This document shows, one piece after another, positions 41,113 to 49,748 of a stretch of 64,000 bases of DNA. The stretch is from positions 21,599 to 85,598 of the forward strand of contig JANYEE010000260.1 of NCBI GenBank assembly GCA_025363275.1. Direction: 5' to 3'. Position 1 is the stretch's first letter. Every line of letters starts with the position of its first letter. A program made the translations under genes and the position numbers. A model generated the notes under the pieces. It was not told the DNA's origin. It was given only the letters and a program-made list of their open reading frames with translations, and did not search any database. The stretch is from Burkholderiales bacterium (GTDB taxonomy: Bacteria; Pseudomonadota; Gammaproteobacteria; Burkholderiales; Burkholderiaceae_C).

Positions 41113-41394
41113 TTGGGCCGCTTCCGCGTGGCGCGCAGCATTCGTTTTACTCCTGCGGCGTGGGACGATTACTTGTACTGGCAGGGGCAAGACAAGAAAA
41201 CACTTCGCCGTATCAATACCCTGATCGAAGCAGCGGTGCGCGACCCATTTGCAGGTATCGGCAAACCAGAGCCTCTAATGGGCAACCTGTCGGGCTACTG
41301 GTCACGCCGCATCGATGAAACCCACCGATTGGTCTATTCCGTAGACGATTCTGATCTGGATGTGATTGCGTGTCGGGGACATTACGATGATTAA
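41113..41394 (+). CDS. yoeB: YoeB-type mRNA interferase toxin
   Basis: [69 protein letters not shown]...CRGHYDD; TTG 41113 or GTG 41128 start. Confidence 0.93.
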   Translation: MGRFRVARSIRFTPAAWDDYLYWQGQDKKTLRRINTLIEAAVRDPFAGIGKPEPLMGNLSGYWSRRIDETHRLVYSVDDSDLDVIACRGHYDD

Positions 41395-41441
41395 AGCAGT
41401 TCGCCGAATCCCGCTGTCAACACCCCTTCTACAATCGACGC

Positions 41442-42221
41442 ATGCTCGCTAAAAGAATCATTCCTTGCCTGGACGTGACCGGTGGCCGCGTTGTCAAGGG
41501 CGTTAACTTCACCCAGTTGCGAGACGCAGGGGACCCGGTAGAAATTGCTGCGCGCTACAACGAGCAGGGCGCCGACGAACTCACGTTTCTCGACATTACC
41601 GCCACCAGCGATGGGCGCGATTTGATTCTGCACATCATCGAAGCGGTGGCATCGCAAGTCTTCATCCCACTGACCGTGGGCGGAGGCGTGCGTACCGTGG
41701 ACGACGTGCGGCGCCTGTTGAACGCGGGTGCGGATAAAACCAGTTTCAACTCGGCAGCGATTGCGAATCCGCAGGTCATTGAAGACGCTTCACTCAAATA
41801 CGGCGCGCAGTGCATCGTGGTGGCCATTGACGCCAAACGCCGATCGGAAGAAGACGCCAAAGTGCGCGGTGCGGGTTGGGATGTTTACAGCCACGGTGGC
41901 CGTAAAAATACCGGCTTGGACGCCGTGGCCTGGGCGACCGAGATGGCTCGGCGCGGCGCCGGTGAGATTTTGCTGACCAGCATGGACCGGGACGGCACCA
42001 AGAGCGGTTTTGATTTGGCCCTGACCCGCGCGGTAGCTGATGCGGTCAGTGTGCCGGTGATTGCCAGTGGCGGCGTGGGCAACCTGGACCATCTGGCCGA
42101 TGGCGTGCAGCAGGGCGGGGCGGATGCGGTGCTCGCCGCCAGCATTTTCCATTACGGTGAGTACACCGTGGGCCAGGCCAAGGCGCGCATGGCCGAGCGC
42201 GGAATTCCAGTCAGAATTTGA
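41442..42221 (+). CDS. hisF: Imidazole glycerol phosphate synthase subunit HisF
   Basis: [34 protein letters not shown]. Confidence 0.97.
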   Translation: MLAKRIIPCLDVTGGRVVKGVNFTQLRDAGDPVEIAARYNEQGADELTFLDITATSDGRDLILHIIEAVASQVFIPLTVGGGVRTVDDVRRLLNAGADKTSFNSAAIANPQVIEDASLKYGAQCIVVAIDAKRRSEEDAKVRGAGWDVYSHGGRKNTGLDAVAWATEMARRGAGEILLTSMDRDGTKSGFDLALTRAVADAVSVPVIASGGVGNLDHLADGVQQGGADAVLAASIFHYGEYTVGQAKARMAERGIPVRI

Positions 42222-42222
42222 G

Positions 42223-42291
42223 TTTTATAAGCCTTTTGGGCCTATGGCCCAGGTAAACGCTGCCTTGGCAGCTATTAAATATATAGCAAAT
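42223..42291 (-). repeat. Dispersed repeat, family 1, copy E (reverse orientation; hisF/hisI spacer)
   Basis: gttttataagccttttgggcctatggcccaggtaaacgctgccttggcagctattaaatatatagcaaa. Confidence 0.6.
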
Positions 42292-42727
42292 GCAAACCAC
42301 AACAACCCCACCCATGAGCTGGCTCAAACACATCCGCTGGGATTCCAAAGGCCTGGTGCCCGTCATTGCGCAGGAGCAGGGCAGCAACGACGTACTGATG
42401 TTCGCCTGGATGAACCGCGAAGCTCTGCAAAAGACTGTGGAGTTGGGCCGGGCCGTGTACTTTAGCCGCTCGCGCGACAAGCTTTGGTACAAGGGCGAAG
42501 AGTCGGGTCATGTGCAAACGGTGCACGAAATCCGCATGGATTGCGACAGCGATGTGCTGCTGCTCAAGGTGACCCAGTTGGGCCATGAGCCCGCGACACC
42601 GGGGTCGCCCTCACGGTCAATTGCCTGCCACACCGGCCGCCACAGCTGTTTTTTCAGCGTACTGGAGAATGGCGAGTGGAAATCGGTGGACCCGGTCTTG
42701 AAAGATCCCGAGTCCATCTATAAATAG
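42290..42727 (+). CDS. hisI: Phosphoribosyl-AMP cyclohydrolase
   Basis: [52 protein letters not shown]; start may be 42314 (MSWLKHIRW). Confidence 0.96.
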   Translation: MQTTTTPPMSWLKHIRWDSKGLVPVIAQEQGSNDVLMFAWMNREALQKTVELGRAVYFSRSRDKLWYKGEESGHVQTVHEIRMDCDSDVLLLKVTQLGHEPATPGSPSRSIACHTGRHSCFFSVLENGEWKSVDPVLKDPESIYK

Positions 42728-42805
42728 AACCTTGCGGGACAGATCTTCAGCTCTGTCCCCAACCGATTAAAAACCTTGCGGGACAGGTCTTCAGCTCTTT
42801 CTCCG
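42728..42805 (+). repeat. Two diverged tandem copies of a hairpin repeat between hisI and hisE
   Basis: aaccttgcgggacagatcttcagctctgtcccc and aaccttgcgggacaggtcttcagctctttctcc; first copy forms 8-bp stem GGGACAGA/TCTGTCCC (42736-42759). Confidence 0.75.
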
Positions 42806-42815
42806 AATGATCACA

Positions 42816-43187
42816 ATGCCTACTTCACAAGACTCCCTGGCCGCCCTTGCCGCCGTGATCGAAAGCCGCAAGGTTGCCAACGGTGGCGATCCGAACGCCA
42901 GCTATGTATCCCGCCTGCTGCACAAGGGGCCTGACGCCTTTTTGAAGAAAATTGGTGAAGAAGCGACCGAGGTAGTCATGGCCGCCAAAGATGCCGACCA
43001 CGGTGGTGACGCGACCAAGATCGTCTACGAAGTGGCCGATTTATGGTTCCACACCATGGTGGCGCTGGCGCACTACGGCCTGTCGCCCGCCGATGTGATT
43101 GCCGAGCTGGAGCGCCGTGTGGGCACCAGTGGTCTGGAAGAAAAAGCCCTGCGCAAGGCTCTTGCGCGTGAGGCAGAGTCCAAATGA
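42816..43187 (+). CDS. hisE: Phosphoribosyl-ATP pyrophosphohydrolase
   Basis: [52 protein letters not shown] 42816. Confidence 0.96.
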   Translation: MPTSQDSLAALAAVIESRKVANGGDPNASYVSRLLHKGPDAFLKKIGEEATEVVMAAKDADHGGDATKIVYEVADLWFHTMVALAHYGLSPADVIAELERRVGTSGLEEKALRKALAREAESK

Positions 43188-43197
43188 AAGAGCGCCC

Positions 43198-43596
43198 ATG
43201 ACCCAAGACTTTACGATCCCCAACGCCCCCGTTGAGGTCAGCCTGGAGCGTCTGCAGGCACTCAATTCGGTGGGTACTATTAGCTATGTGTTGCACCTGA
43301 TTGTGGCCATCGGAGCGATCATTCCCGGCGGCCAATTCGGCACGGTGCTGCTGTTGGCGGCGCTGATCCTAGACCTAGTCAAGCGCGATGATGCAGCGGG
43401 CACCTGGCATGCATCGCATTTCCGTTGGCGCATTCGCTCGGTTTTCATCGCCGGTGGCCTGTATTTGGTGACTTCGCCCCTGTTTTTGCTACTGTACATT
43501 CCCGGCATGATTGCCTGGGCGTTGATCTCGGTATGGTTTCTCTACCGCATCGTTAAAGGCTTGATTGCGATGAACAAAGGCCAGGTGGTCGCATGA
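43198..43596 (+). CDS. DUF4870-like membrane protein
   Basis: 133 aa with 3 TMs; start ATG 43198. Confidence 0.7.
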   Translation: MTQDFTIPNAPVEVSLERLQALNSVGTISYVLHLIVAIGAIIPGGQFGTVLLLAALILDLVKRDDAAGTWHASHFRWRIRSVFIAGGLYLVTSPLFLLLYIPGMIAWALISVWFLYRIVKGLIAMNKGQVVA

Positions 43597-43970
43597 GTAA
43601 CGAAAGCCCTGTGGCCCACGATCCGAATTGCCTGTTTTGCAAAATCGTCGCAAAACAGATTCCCTCCAAAACGGTGTACGAGGACGATTTGGTTTATGCG
43701 TTCCATGACATTAATCCTTGGGCACCCGTGCACTTTTTGATCGTGCCCAAAGCCCACATTGCCAGCATGGCTCATATAGGCACTGAGCACGCCGCGCTGA
43801 TGGGGCATATCATGGTGCTAATACCCAGGCTGGCCCTCCAAGAGGGTTGCAACCCTTACCCGGAAGGCGGCTACCGCCTGGTGACCAATACGGGTACAGA
43901 AGGCGGACAAGAATTCCACCACCTGCACTTTCATGTCATGGGCGGACCCCGCCCATGGTTGCGCGGCTAG
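43593..43970 (+). CDS. hinT: HIT family protein (HinT-like)
   Basis: CLFCKIVAKQIPSKTVYEDDLVYAFHDINPWAPVHFLIVPK and HHLHFHVMGG HIT motif. Confidence 0.94.
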   Translation: MSNESPVAHDPNCLFCKIVAKQIPSKTVYEDDLVYAFHDINPWAPVHFLIVPKAHIASMAHIGTEHAALMGHIMVLIPRLALQEGCNPYPEGGYRLVTNTGTEGGQEFHHLHFHVMGGPRPWLRG

Positions 43971-44018
43971 TCTGTCACACACGCCGACTAGAATTCAATA
44001 CATCGTTAGGAGAAACTC

Positions 44019-44258
44019 ATGGGATTGTCGACCACACACCTGATCATTTTTTTGGTCATTATTGTTGTTATTTTCGGAACTAAAAAGCTGCGCAACATCG
44101 GCTCCGACCTGGGTGGTGCTGTCAAGGGCTTCAAAGATGGGATGAAAGACGGTGCAGAAAAAACTGCAGATACCGTCGTTGCGCCCACACAGCAAGTGGG
44201 TACCACTGGCGCAGCGGTCAAAGACACCATTGATGTCGAGACCAAGTCCAAAGCTTGA
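44019..44258 (+). CDS. tatA: Sec-independent translocase TatA
   Basis: [38 protein letters not shown]. Confidence 0.95.
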   Translation: MGLSTTHLIIFLVIIVVIFGTKKLRNIGSDLGGAVKGFKDGMKDGAEKTADTVVAPTQQVGTTGAAVKDTIDVETKSKA

Positions 44259-44277
44259 TCTTGCTGGACGTGCGTAA

Positions 44278-44733
44278 TTGATTGATATTGGAGTCACCAA
44301 GCTCGCCGTCATCGGCGCTATTGCTTTGGTTGTGATTGGTCCAGAAAAGCTGCCTGGCTTGGCTAAAACGGTGGGCACTCTGTTGGGGCGGGCGCGCCGC
44401 TACGTCGCAGACGTCAAAGCCGAAGTCAATCGTTCTATGGAACTCGACGAGCTGAAAAAAATGCGCGATACGGTCGAGAACGCCGCGCGTGACGTTGAAC
44501 ATTCCATACAAACCAGCGCCAGTGATTTTGAACAATCCTGGGCACAAGCAACGGGTGCCGAAACGTTTGCGCCTGCGGATGAAGCGCCCCAATACAAACA
44601 CCCCGGTAAACACTGGCGCCTGAAGCAGGGCGCAGTGCCCCAGTGGTACAAGGCACGCACGGGTGTGCGCACCAAGGCGCTCTCAGGGGCTGCCCGGGTT
44701 GCCCGGTACCGCCCCCGAAATCTGAGCCCATGA
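44278..44733 (+). CDS. tatB: Sec-independent translocase TatB (TTG start)
   Basis: [43 protein letters not shown]. Confidence 0.95.
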   Translation: MIDIGVTKLAVIGAIALVVIGPEKLPGLAKTVGTLLGRARRYVADVKAEVNRSMELDELKKMRDTVENAARDVEHSIQTSASDFEQSWAQATGAETFAPADEAPQYKHPGKHWRLKQGAVPQWYKARTGVRTKALSGAARVARYRPRNLSP

Positions 44734-45524
44734 CCGATCCTTTAAAACAAGACGATGAGTTGGCGGGCACTGAGCAGCCTTTTGTGCAGCACCTCTTTGA
44801 GTTGCGCGACAGGTTGTTGCGCTCGCTCTACGGCGTGGGCGCCATATTGATAGGGCTCTGGATTTATCCAGGCCCATCGAAGCTGTATGACCTGCTGGCT
44901 ATGCCTCTGGTGAAGGCGTTACCAGAGGGCTCACGCATGATTGCCGTGGGTGTGGTGTCGCCGTTTTTGGTACCTATTAAGGTGTCGGTGTTGGCGGCTG
45001 CGGCGCTGGCTTTGCCCTGGATCCTTTACCAAATCTGGGCTTTCGTGGCCCCGGGTTTGTACAAACACGAAAAGAAGCTGGTGCTGCCGTTGGTAGCCTC
45101 TAGTACCATTTTGTTCTACACCGGAGCGGCGTTCTGCTACTTTTTTGTGTTTGGCCAGGCTTTCCCTGCCATCCAGAAAATGGCTCCGATATCGGTGGCC
45201 GTCAGCCCGGATATCGAAGCCTATCTTGACTTTGTGATTACGATGTTTATCGCCTTTGGCGTAGCCTTTGAGGTGCCCATCGTCGTGGTCATACTGGCGC
45301 GCATGGGGATGGTTACTGTGACGCAGCTTAAGTCTTTTCGTACTTATTTTGTGGTGGGTGCCGCAGCAGTATCGGGCCTAGTTACACCGCCTGATCCAGT
45401 GTCCATGATCGCCTTGCTGATTCCCATGGTGCTGTTGTACGAGGTGGGTATTTGGTCTGCCCAAATATTTATCAAGCACACACAGGCTCCATCCGAAGAA
45501 ACCCCCTCAAGCAGCCAACCATAG
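44730..45524 (+). CDS. tatC: Sec-independent translocase TatC
   Basis: [18 protein letters not shown]; six TM; start moved to ATG 44730 (ATGA overlap). Confidence 0.96.
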   Translation: MTDPLKQDDELAGTEQPFVQHLFELRDRLLRSLYGVGAILIGLWIYPGPSKLYDLLAMPLVKALPEGSRMIAVGVVSPFLVPIKVSVLAAAALALPWILYQIWAFVAPGLYKHEKKLVLPLVASSTILFYTGAAFCYFFVFGQAFPAIQKMAPISVAVSPDIEAYLDFVITMFIAFGVAFEVPIVVVILARMGMVTVTQLKSFRTYFVVGAAAVSGLVTPPDPVSMIALLIPMVLLYEVGIWSAQIFIKHTQAPSEETPSSSQP

Positions 45525-45544
45525 ACGCGCTGCAAACAAGACCA

Positions 45545-46696
45545 CTATGGCGCTGGTTTCGGTTTAGGCCTCAGCCCCGGTGTGACCTCCACCGACACCG
45601 CTTTGTTCTTGCGCTCAATAGCGAATGGGGTGGCTGTGCCCGGCTTGAGTGCAGACACGGCAGCTAACAACTGGGTCACGCTAGAAACGGGTTTGCCAGC
45701 AATGGCCACAATGACGTCTCCGGGCCGAATGCCCGCTTGCGCCGCTGGACCGTTTTGCAAGACGCCAGTGATGATCACACCCACTTTGGTCTTCACTTCG
45801 AAGGTCTCGGCCAACTCGGCAGACAGGTCATTGGGTTCCACACCAATCCAGCCGCGGGTGACTTGACCGTCCTTGACGATACTCTCCAGCACTTGCTTGG
45901 CCGTGGACACCGGGATGGCAAAGCCAATGCCCATGCTGCCACCCGAGCGGGAATAAATTGCGGTGTTGATGCCCAGCAAATTACCTTGGGCATCAACCAG
46001 TGCACCGCCAGAGTTGCCGGGGTTGATGGCCGCGTCGGTCTGGATAAAGTTCTCAAACGTATTGATACCCAACTGGTTGCGCCCCAGTGCACTGACAATG
46101 CCCGAGGTGACGGTTTGACCGACCCCAAACGGGTTGCCGATGGCCAGAACTTGGTCACCCACCTGCAGACTATCCGAGTTGCCCAGCACAATGACGGGCA
46201 GGCGGTCGAGGTCGATTTTGACAATAGCCAGATCAGTGTCGGGGTCGGTGCCAATGACCTTGGCGCGCGTGCTGCGGCTGTCGTTCAGAAATACTTGGAT
46301 GTCATCCGCGCCTTCCACCACATGGTTATTGGTCAGGATGTAACCGCTGCTGCTGACAATGACGCCACTACCCATGCCGCCTTGGGGCTCATTGCCCTGG
46401 TCGCCATAAAAGAACTTGAACCAGGGGTCTCCTGCGTGCGGGTTCTTGCCCGCCGCCTTGCTGGTGGTGATGCTGACCACGGCGGCGGATGCCCTTTGAG
46501 CCGCACCGCGCAGACTTCCTGTGGGCACTTCCCCGCTTGGCAACGAAGGCGCTTCGATTAAGGAGATGGCGCCTGCCACCGAGGGTGCGTGCCCCAGCCA
46601 CTGGGGCTTGAGCGTAGCCACTACAAAGTAGCCAGCCAGTAAGACCGTGCAGGTTTGTGCAAACAGAAGCCAAAGTCGTTTCATAAAGGTGTCCAA
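45545..46696 (-). CDS. S1C trypsin-like serine protease with PDZ domain (DegQ/DegS-like)
   Basis: GSGVIVSSSGYILTNNHVVEGAD, QTDAAINPGNSGGALVDAQG, PDZ region. Confidence 0.94.
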   Translation of the reverse strand: MDTFMKRLWLLFAQTCTVLLAGYFVVATLKPQWLGHAPSVAGAISLIEAPSLPSGEVPTGSLRGAAQRASAAVVSITTSKAAGKNPHAGDPWFKFFYGDQGNEPQGGMGSGVIVSSSGYILTNNHVVEGADDIQVFLNDSRSTRAKVIGTDPDTDLAIVKIDLDRLPVIVLGNSDSLQVGDQVLAIGNPFGVGQTVTSGIVSALGRNQLGINTFENFIQTDAAINPGNSGGALVDAQGNLLGINTAIYSRSGGSMGIGFAIPVSTAKQVLESIVKDGQVTRGWIGVEPNDLSAELAETFEVKTKVGVIITGVLQNGPAAQAGIRPGDVIVAIAGKPVSSVTQLLAAVSALKPGTATPFAIERKNKAVSVEVTPGLRPKPKPAP

Positions 46697-46803
46697 AGCA
46701 AGTGCCCAGCATATGGGGCGTCACAGCGCAAATTGTAGGCCGCCACACTTCTTTTTTCGCGGGAGAATCCAAGGTCTGGGCGCTTAATGCTCGTATCTTC
46801 GCA

Positions 46804-47223
46804 ATGCCAACCACGCAAGTCATTCATATCCATACGCAGGCCCCCGCCAAACCGGTGGAGGGTGCACCCTGCAATGGCTGCGGAGTTTGTTGCCTGACGC
46901 AACCTTGCCCGCTGGGTATCGTACTGTCTGGTACACGCACCGGGGCGTGCACGGCATTGCGCTGGCGGGACGACACGTCACGCTACATCTGTGGCGCGCT
47001 GGCAGAGCCTTACGCTGTGGTGCAAAGCCGTTTGCCAAGGGGGCTGGCTTGGTTGACCCGACCCTTGTCAGCCGTGCTGCCCCGCCTGGCATACCGATGG
47101 ATCGCGGCGGGCATAGGCTGCGACAGCAGTCTGCAGCCGCTCGCCCCAGCGCCTGCATCCGTAGGCGACAATCCGCTAATTCCCTCGTCATCCAACCCAA
47201 AGCCTGCACTTCCCCATGATTGA
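46804..47223 (+). CDS. Cysteine-cluster protein (YkgJ-like, CNGCGVCC)
   Basis: GAPCNGCGVCCLTQPCPLG cluster; ATG 46804. Confidence 0.7.
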   Translation: MPTTQVIHIHTQAPAKPVEGAPCNGCGVCCLTQPCPLGIVLSGTRTGACTALRWRDDTSRYICGALAEPYAVVQSRLPRGLAWLTRPLSAVLPRLAYRWIAAGIGCDSSLQPLAPAPASVGDNPLIPSSSNPKPALPHD

Positions 47224-47974
47224 ACGCGATGCACTGAACCGTGTTTTGAACGAATTGCTGCAGCCAGAGCGCTTTAAGGACTATGGCCCCAACGGGCTGC
47301 AGGTAGAAGGTAAATCTGAGATTCGCAAAATAGTGTCTGGTGTGACTGCCAGTCTGGCGCTGATTGAGGTGGCCATTGCCGAGGGGGCGGATGCTATTCT
47401 GGTCCACCACGGTCTGTTTTGGCGGGGACAGGATGGCCGTATCACGGGTTGGATGCGCCAGCGTCTGGCCACACTGCTGGCGCACGACATCAATCTCTTC
47501 GCTTATCACCTGCCGCTGGATGCGCACCCCGAGCTGGGCAATAACGTCCAGCTGGGGCACCAACTGGGTCTGGAAGTGCAGGGACGGTTTGGCGAGCAAC
47601 AATTGGCGTGCTGGGGCGTGCCTAAAGATGGCGACGGCTTTACCAACGCGCATACGTTGGCGGACCATGTGCAAGGCGTGCTGAACCACCCCGTGGTGCT
47701 GGTTGGCCCGCACACTAAGCCGTTGCGGCGCATTGGCTGGTGCACCGGTGGCGCGCAAAGCTATTTTGAAGAGGCCATTGCAGCCGGGGTGGATGCTTTC
47801 ATTACCGGTGAAATCTCGGAGCCTCAGGCCCACTACGCCCGCGAATGCGGGGTGGCCTTTTTAGCCTGCGGCCACCATGCCACTGAGCGCTATGGCGCCC
47901 AGGCCGTAGCCGCCCACGTGGCGGTGCAGCAAGGCTTGGAGCATGTTTTCATCGATATTGATAATCCGGCCTGA
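47216..47974 (+). CDS. Nif3-like dinuclear metal center protein
   Basis: KDYGPNGLQVEG, VSGVTASLALIEVAIAEGADAILVHHGLFW, ACGHHATERYG. Confidence 0.93.
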   Translation: MIERDALNRVLNELLQPERFKDYGPNGLQVEGKSEIRKIVSGVTASLALIEVAIAEGADAILVHHGLFWRGQDGRITGWMRQRLATLLAHDINLFAYHLPLDAHPELGNNVQLGHQLGLEVQGRFGEQQLACWGVPKDGDGFTNAHTLADHVQGVLNHPVVLVGPHTKPLRRIGWCTGGAQSYFEEAIAAGVDAFITGEISEPQAHYARECGVAFLACGHHATERYGAQAVAAHVAVQQGLEHVFIDIDNPA

Positions 47975-47989
47975 CCCGACCCACCCGCC

Positions 47990-49060
47990 ATGACCTCACA
48001 GGCCACTGCAGATTTGAACCCGCTCGCCATCACTATGGGGGATGCGGCCGGCGTTGGCCCCGAAATCATAGCCAAAGCCTACCGGGACGACGCTGACGCA
48101 TTGCGAGGGTGCTTGGTAGTGGGTGATGTGGCAACCCTGCGACGCGCGGCCCAAGTAGTTGCTCCCGTGGGGTGTTTGCCGCTGCCGGTGGCCTGCATCA
48201 CCCATGCCATTGACGCGCTGCATCTGCCCCCACATTGCATTGCAGTGCTGCAACCGCGCGCGGATTTGGGCCTAATTCCTTGGGGGCAGGTGAGTGCTGC
48301 TGCCGGCGCCTTTGCGGGGGATTGCGTGGTGTGGGCAGCCCAGGCGGCATTAAATGGGTCTGTTAGCGCGATGGTCACTGCGCCTCTGCATAAGGAAGCT
48401 TTGCACGCTGCAGGTCTGCCTTTTTCGGCCTTTCCAGGGCATACCGAGCTATTGCAGTCGGAAGCTGCGCGATATTTGGGCGTCTCTGCGGCTGATTTGC
48501 CAGTTCGCATGATGTTGGCTAACACGGCGCTACGCACCGTGCTGGTCAGTATCCATTTGTCGCTGCGCGATGCGATTGCTGCCGTGACCTACGACAACAT
48601 TGTGGAAACCCTGCACATCACCCATGACGCACTGAGCCGTTTGCTGGGCCGCGCGCCGCGTATTGCAGTCGCCGGGCTGAACCCGCATGCGGGGGAGGGT
48701 GGTTTGTTCGGTCGGGAGGAGATTGAGCTGATCCAGCCCGCCATCTACGCCGCGCGCCAAAACGGGCAGGATGTGAGCGGTCCCTACGCTCCTGACACAG
48801 TTTTTATGCGCGCCAGGCAAAAAACATGGGGTGAACGGGAGTTTGACGTGGTGGTCGCGATGTACCACGACCAAGGTTTGATTCCAGTCAAGTACTTGGG
48901 GGTAGAGGACGGCGTAAACGTCACATTGGGATTGCCGCTGGTGCGTACCAGCCCCGACCATGGAACCGCTTTTGATATCGCCGGGACAGGCCGAGCCGAC
49001 CCACGCAGCCTTTTGCAGGCCATTCGTTTGGCTAGGGGCATGTCCCGCGCATTGAATTAG
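47990..49060 (+). CDS. pdxA: 4-hydroxythreonine-4-phosphate dehydrogenase
   Basis: LAITMGDAAGVGPEIIAKAY, FPGHTELLQ, VAGLNPHAGEGGLFGREE, YHDQGLIPVKYLG. Confidence 0.96.
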   Translation: MTSQATADLNPLAITMGDAAGVGPEIIAKAYRDDADALRGCLVVGDVATLRRAAQVVAPVGCLPLPVACITHAIDALHLPPHCIAVLQPRADLGLIPWGQVSAAAGAFAGDCVVWAAQAALNGSVSAMVTAPLHKEALHAAGLPFSAFPGHTELLQSEAARYLGVSAADLPVRMMLANTALRTVLVSIHLSLRDAIAAVTYDNIVETLHITHDALSRLLGRAPRIAVAGLNPHAGEGGLFGREEIELIQPAIYAARQNGQDVSGPYAPDTVFMRARQKTWGEREFDVVVAMYHDQGLIPVKYLGVEDGVNVTLGLPLVRTSPDHGTAFDIAGTGRADPRSLLQAIRLARGMSRALN

Positions 49061-49122
49061 TCTATCCCCGTCAGCTACAATTCGGGCTCGCCCCCTAGTA
49101 CCGCTGTTCATTGAGGATTCTC

Positions 49123-49737
49123 ATGAGTGAAACCCTTGTCGACACCCCCAAGATCGACTCCAGTAAACGAACCTGGATCATCACATCCGCCTGTGCAGGT
49201 GCCGTTGGCGCTGCGGCTACGGCCGTTCCTTTCGTCAGCACGTTCAATCCGTCCGAGCGCGCCAAGGCCGCCGGAGCTGCTGTCGAGGTGGATATTGGCG
49301 GTCTGAAACCCGGTGAAAAGATCACCGTGGAGTGGCGGGGTAAGCCCGTTTGGGTGGTTCGTCGCACGCCCGAGCAGTTAGCCGCTTTAACTGGCCTGAA
49401 GGGCGAGCTCGCTGATCCCGATTCCAATCGCAAGCCCGACGAGCTGACACCGAAATACGCCCGCAACGAGGGGCGCTCGATCAAGCCCGAGTATTTTGTG
49501 GCCGTAGGTATTTGCACCCACCTGGGTTGCTCCCCGTCGGATAAGTTCCAGCTCGGCGCTCAGCCTTCATTACCCGATGACTGGAAAGGTGGCTTCCTGT
49601 GTCCTTGTCACGGTTCTACGTTCGATATGGCTGGTCGTGTCTTCAAAAATAAGCCCGCACCGGACAACCTCGAAATACCGATGCATATGTACCTGTCCGA
49701 CAGCAAACTGCTGATCGGTGAAGACACAAAAGCCTGA
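49123..49737 (+). CDS. petA: Ubiquinol-cytochrome c reductase Rieske iron-sulfur subunit
   Basis: CTHLGCSP and CPCHGSTFDMAGRV Rieske motifs; ATG 49123. Confidence 0.97.
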   Translation: MSETLVDTPKIDSSKRTWIITSACAGAVGAAATAVPFVSTFNPSERAKAAGAAVEVDIGGLKPGEKITVEWRGKPVWVVRRTPEQLAALTGLKGELADPDSNRKPDELTPKYARNEGRSIKPEYFVAVGICTHLGCSPSDKFQLGAQPSLPDDWKGGFLCPCHGSTFDMAGRVFKNKPAPDNLEIPMHMYLSDSKLLIGEDTKA

Positions 49738-49748
49738 GGAATATAAAT

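Noticed and set aside
45737-46561. 274-aa + strand ORF inside the DegQ-like gene
   Set aside because: Antisense to a gene with intact protease motifs; no domain signature.
46820-47833. 337-aa minus-strand ORF across YkgJ-like and Nif3-like genes
   Set aside because: Spans two genes with convincing + strand motifs; GC-rich antisense artefact.
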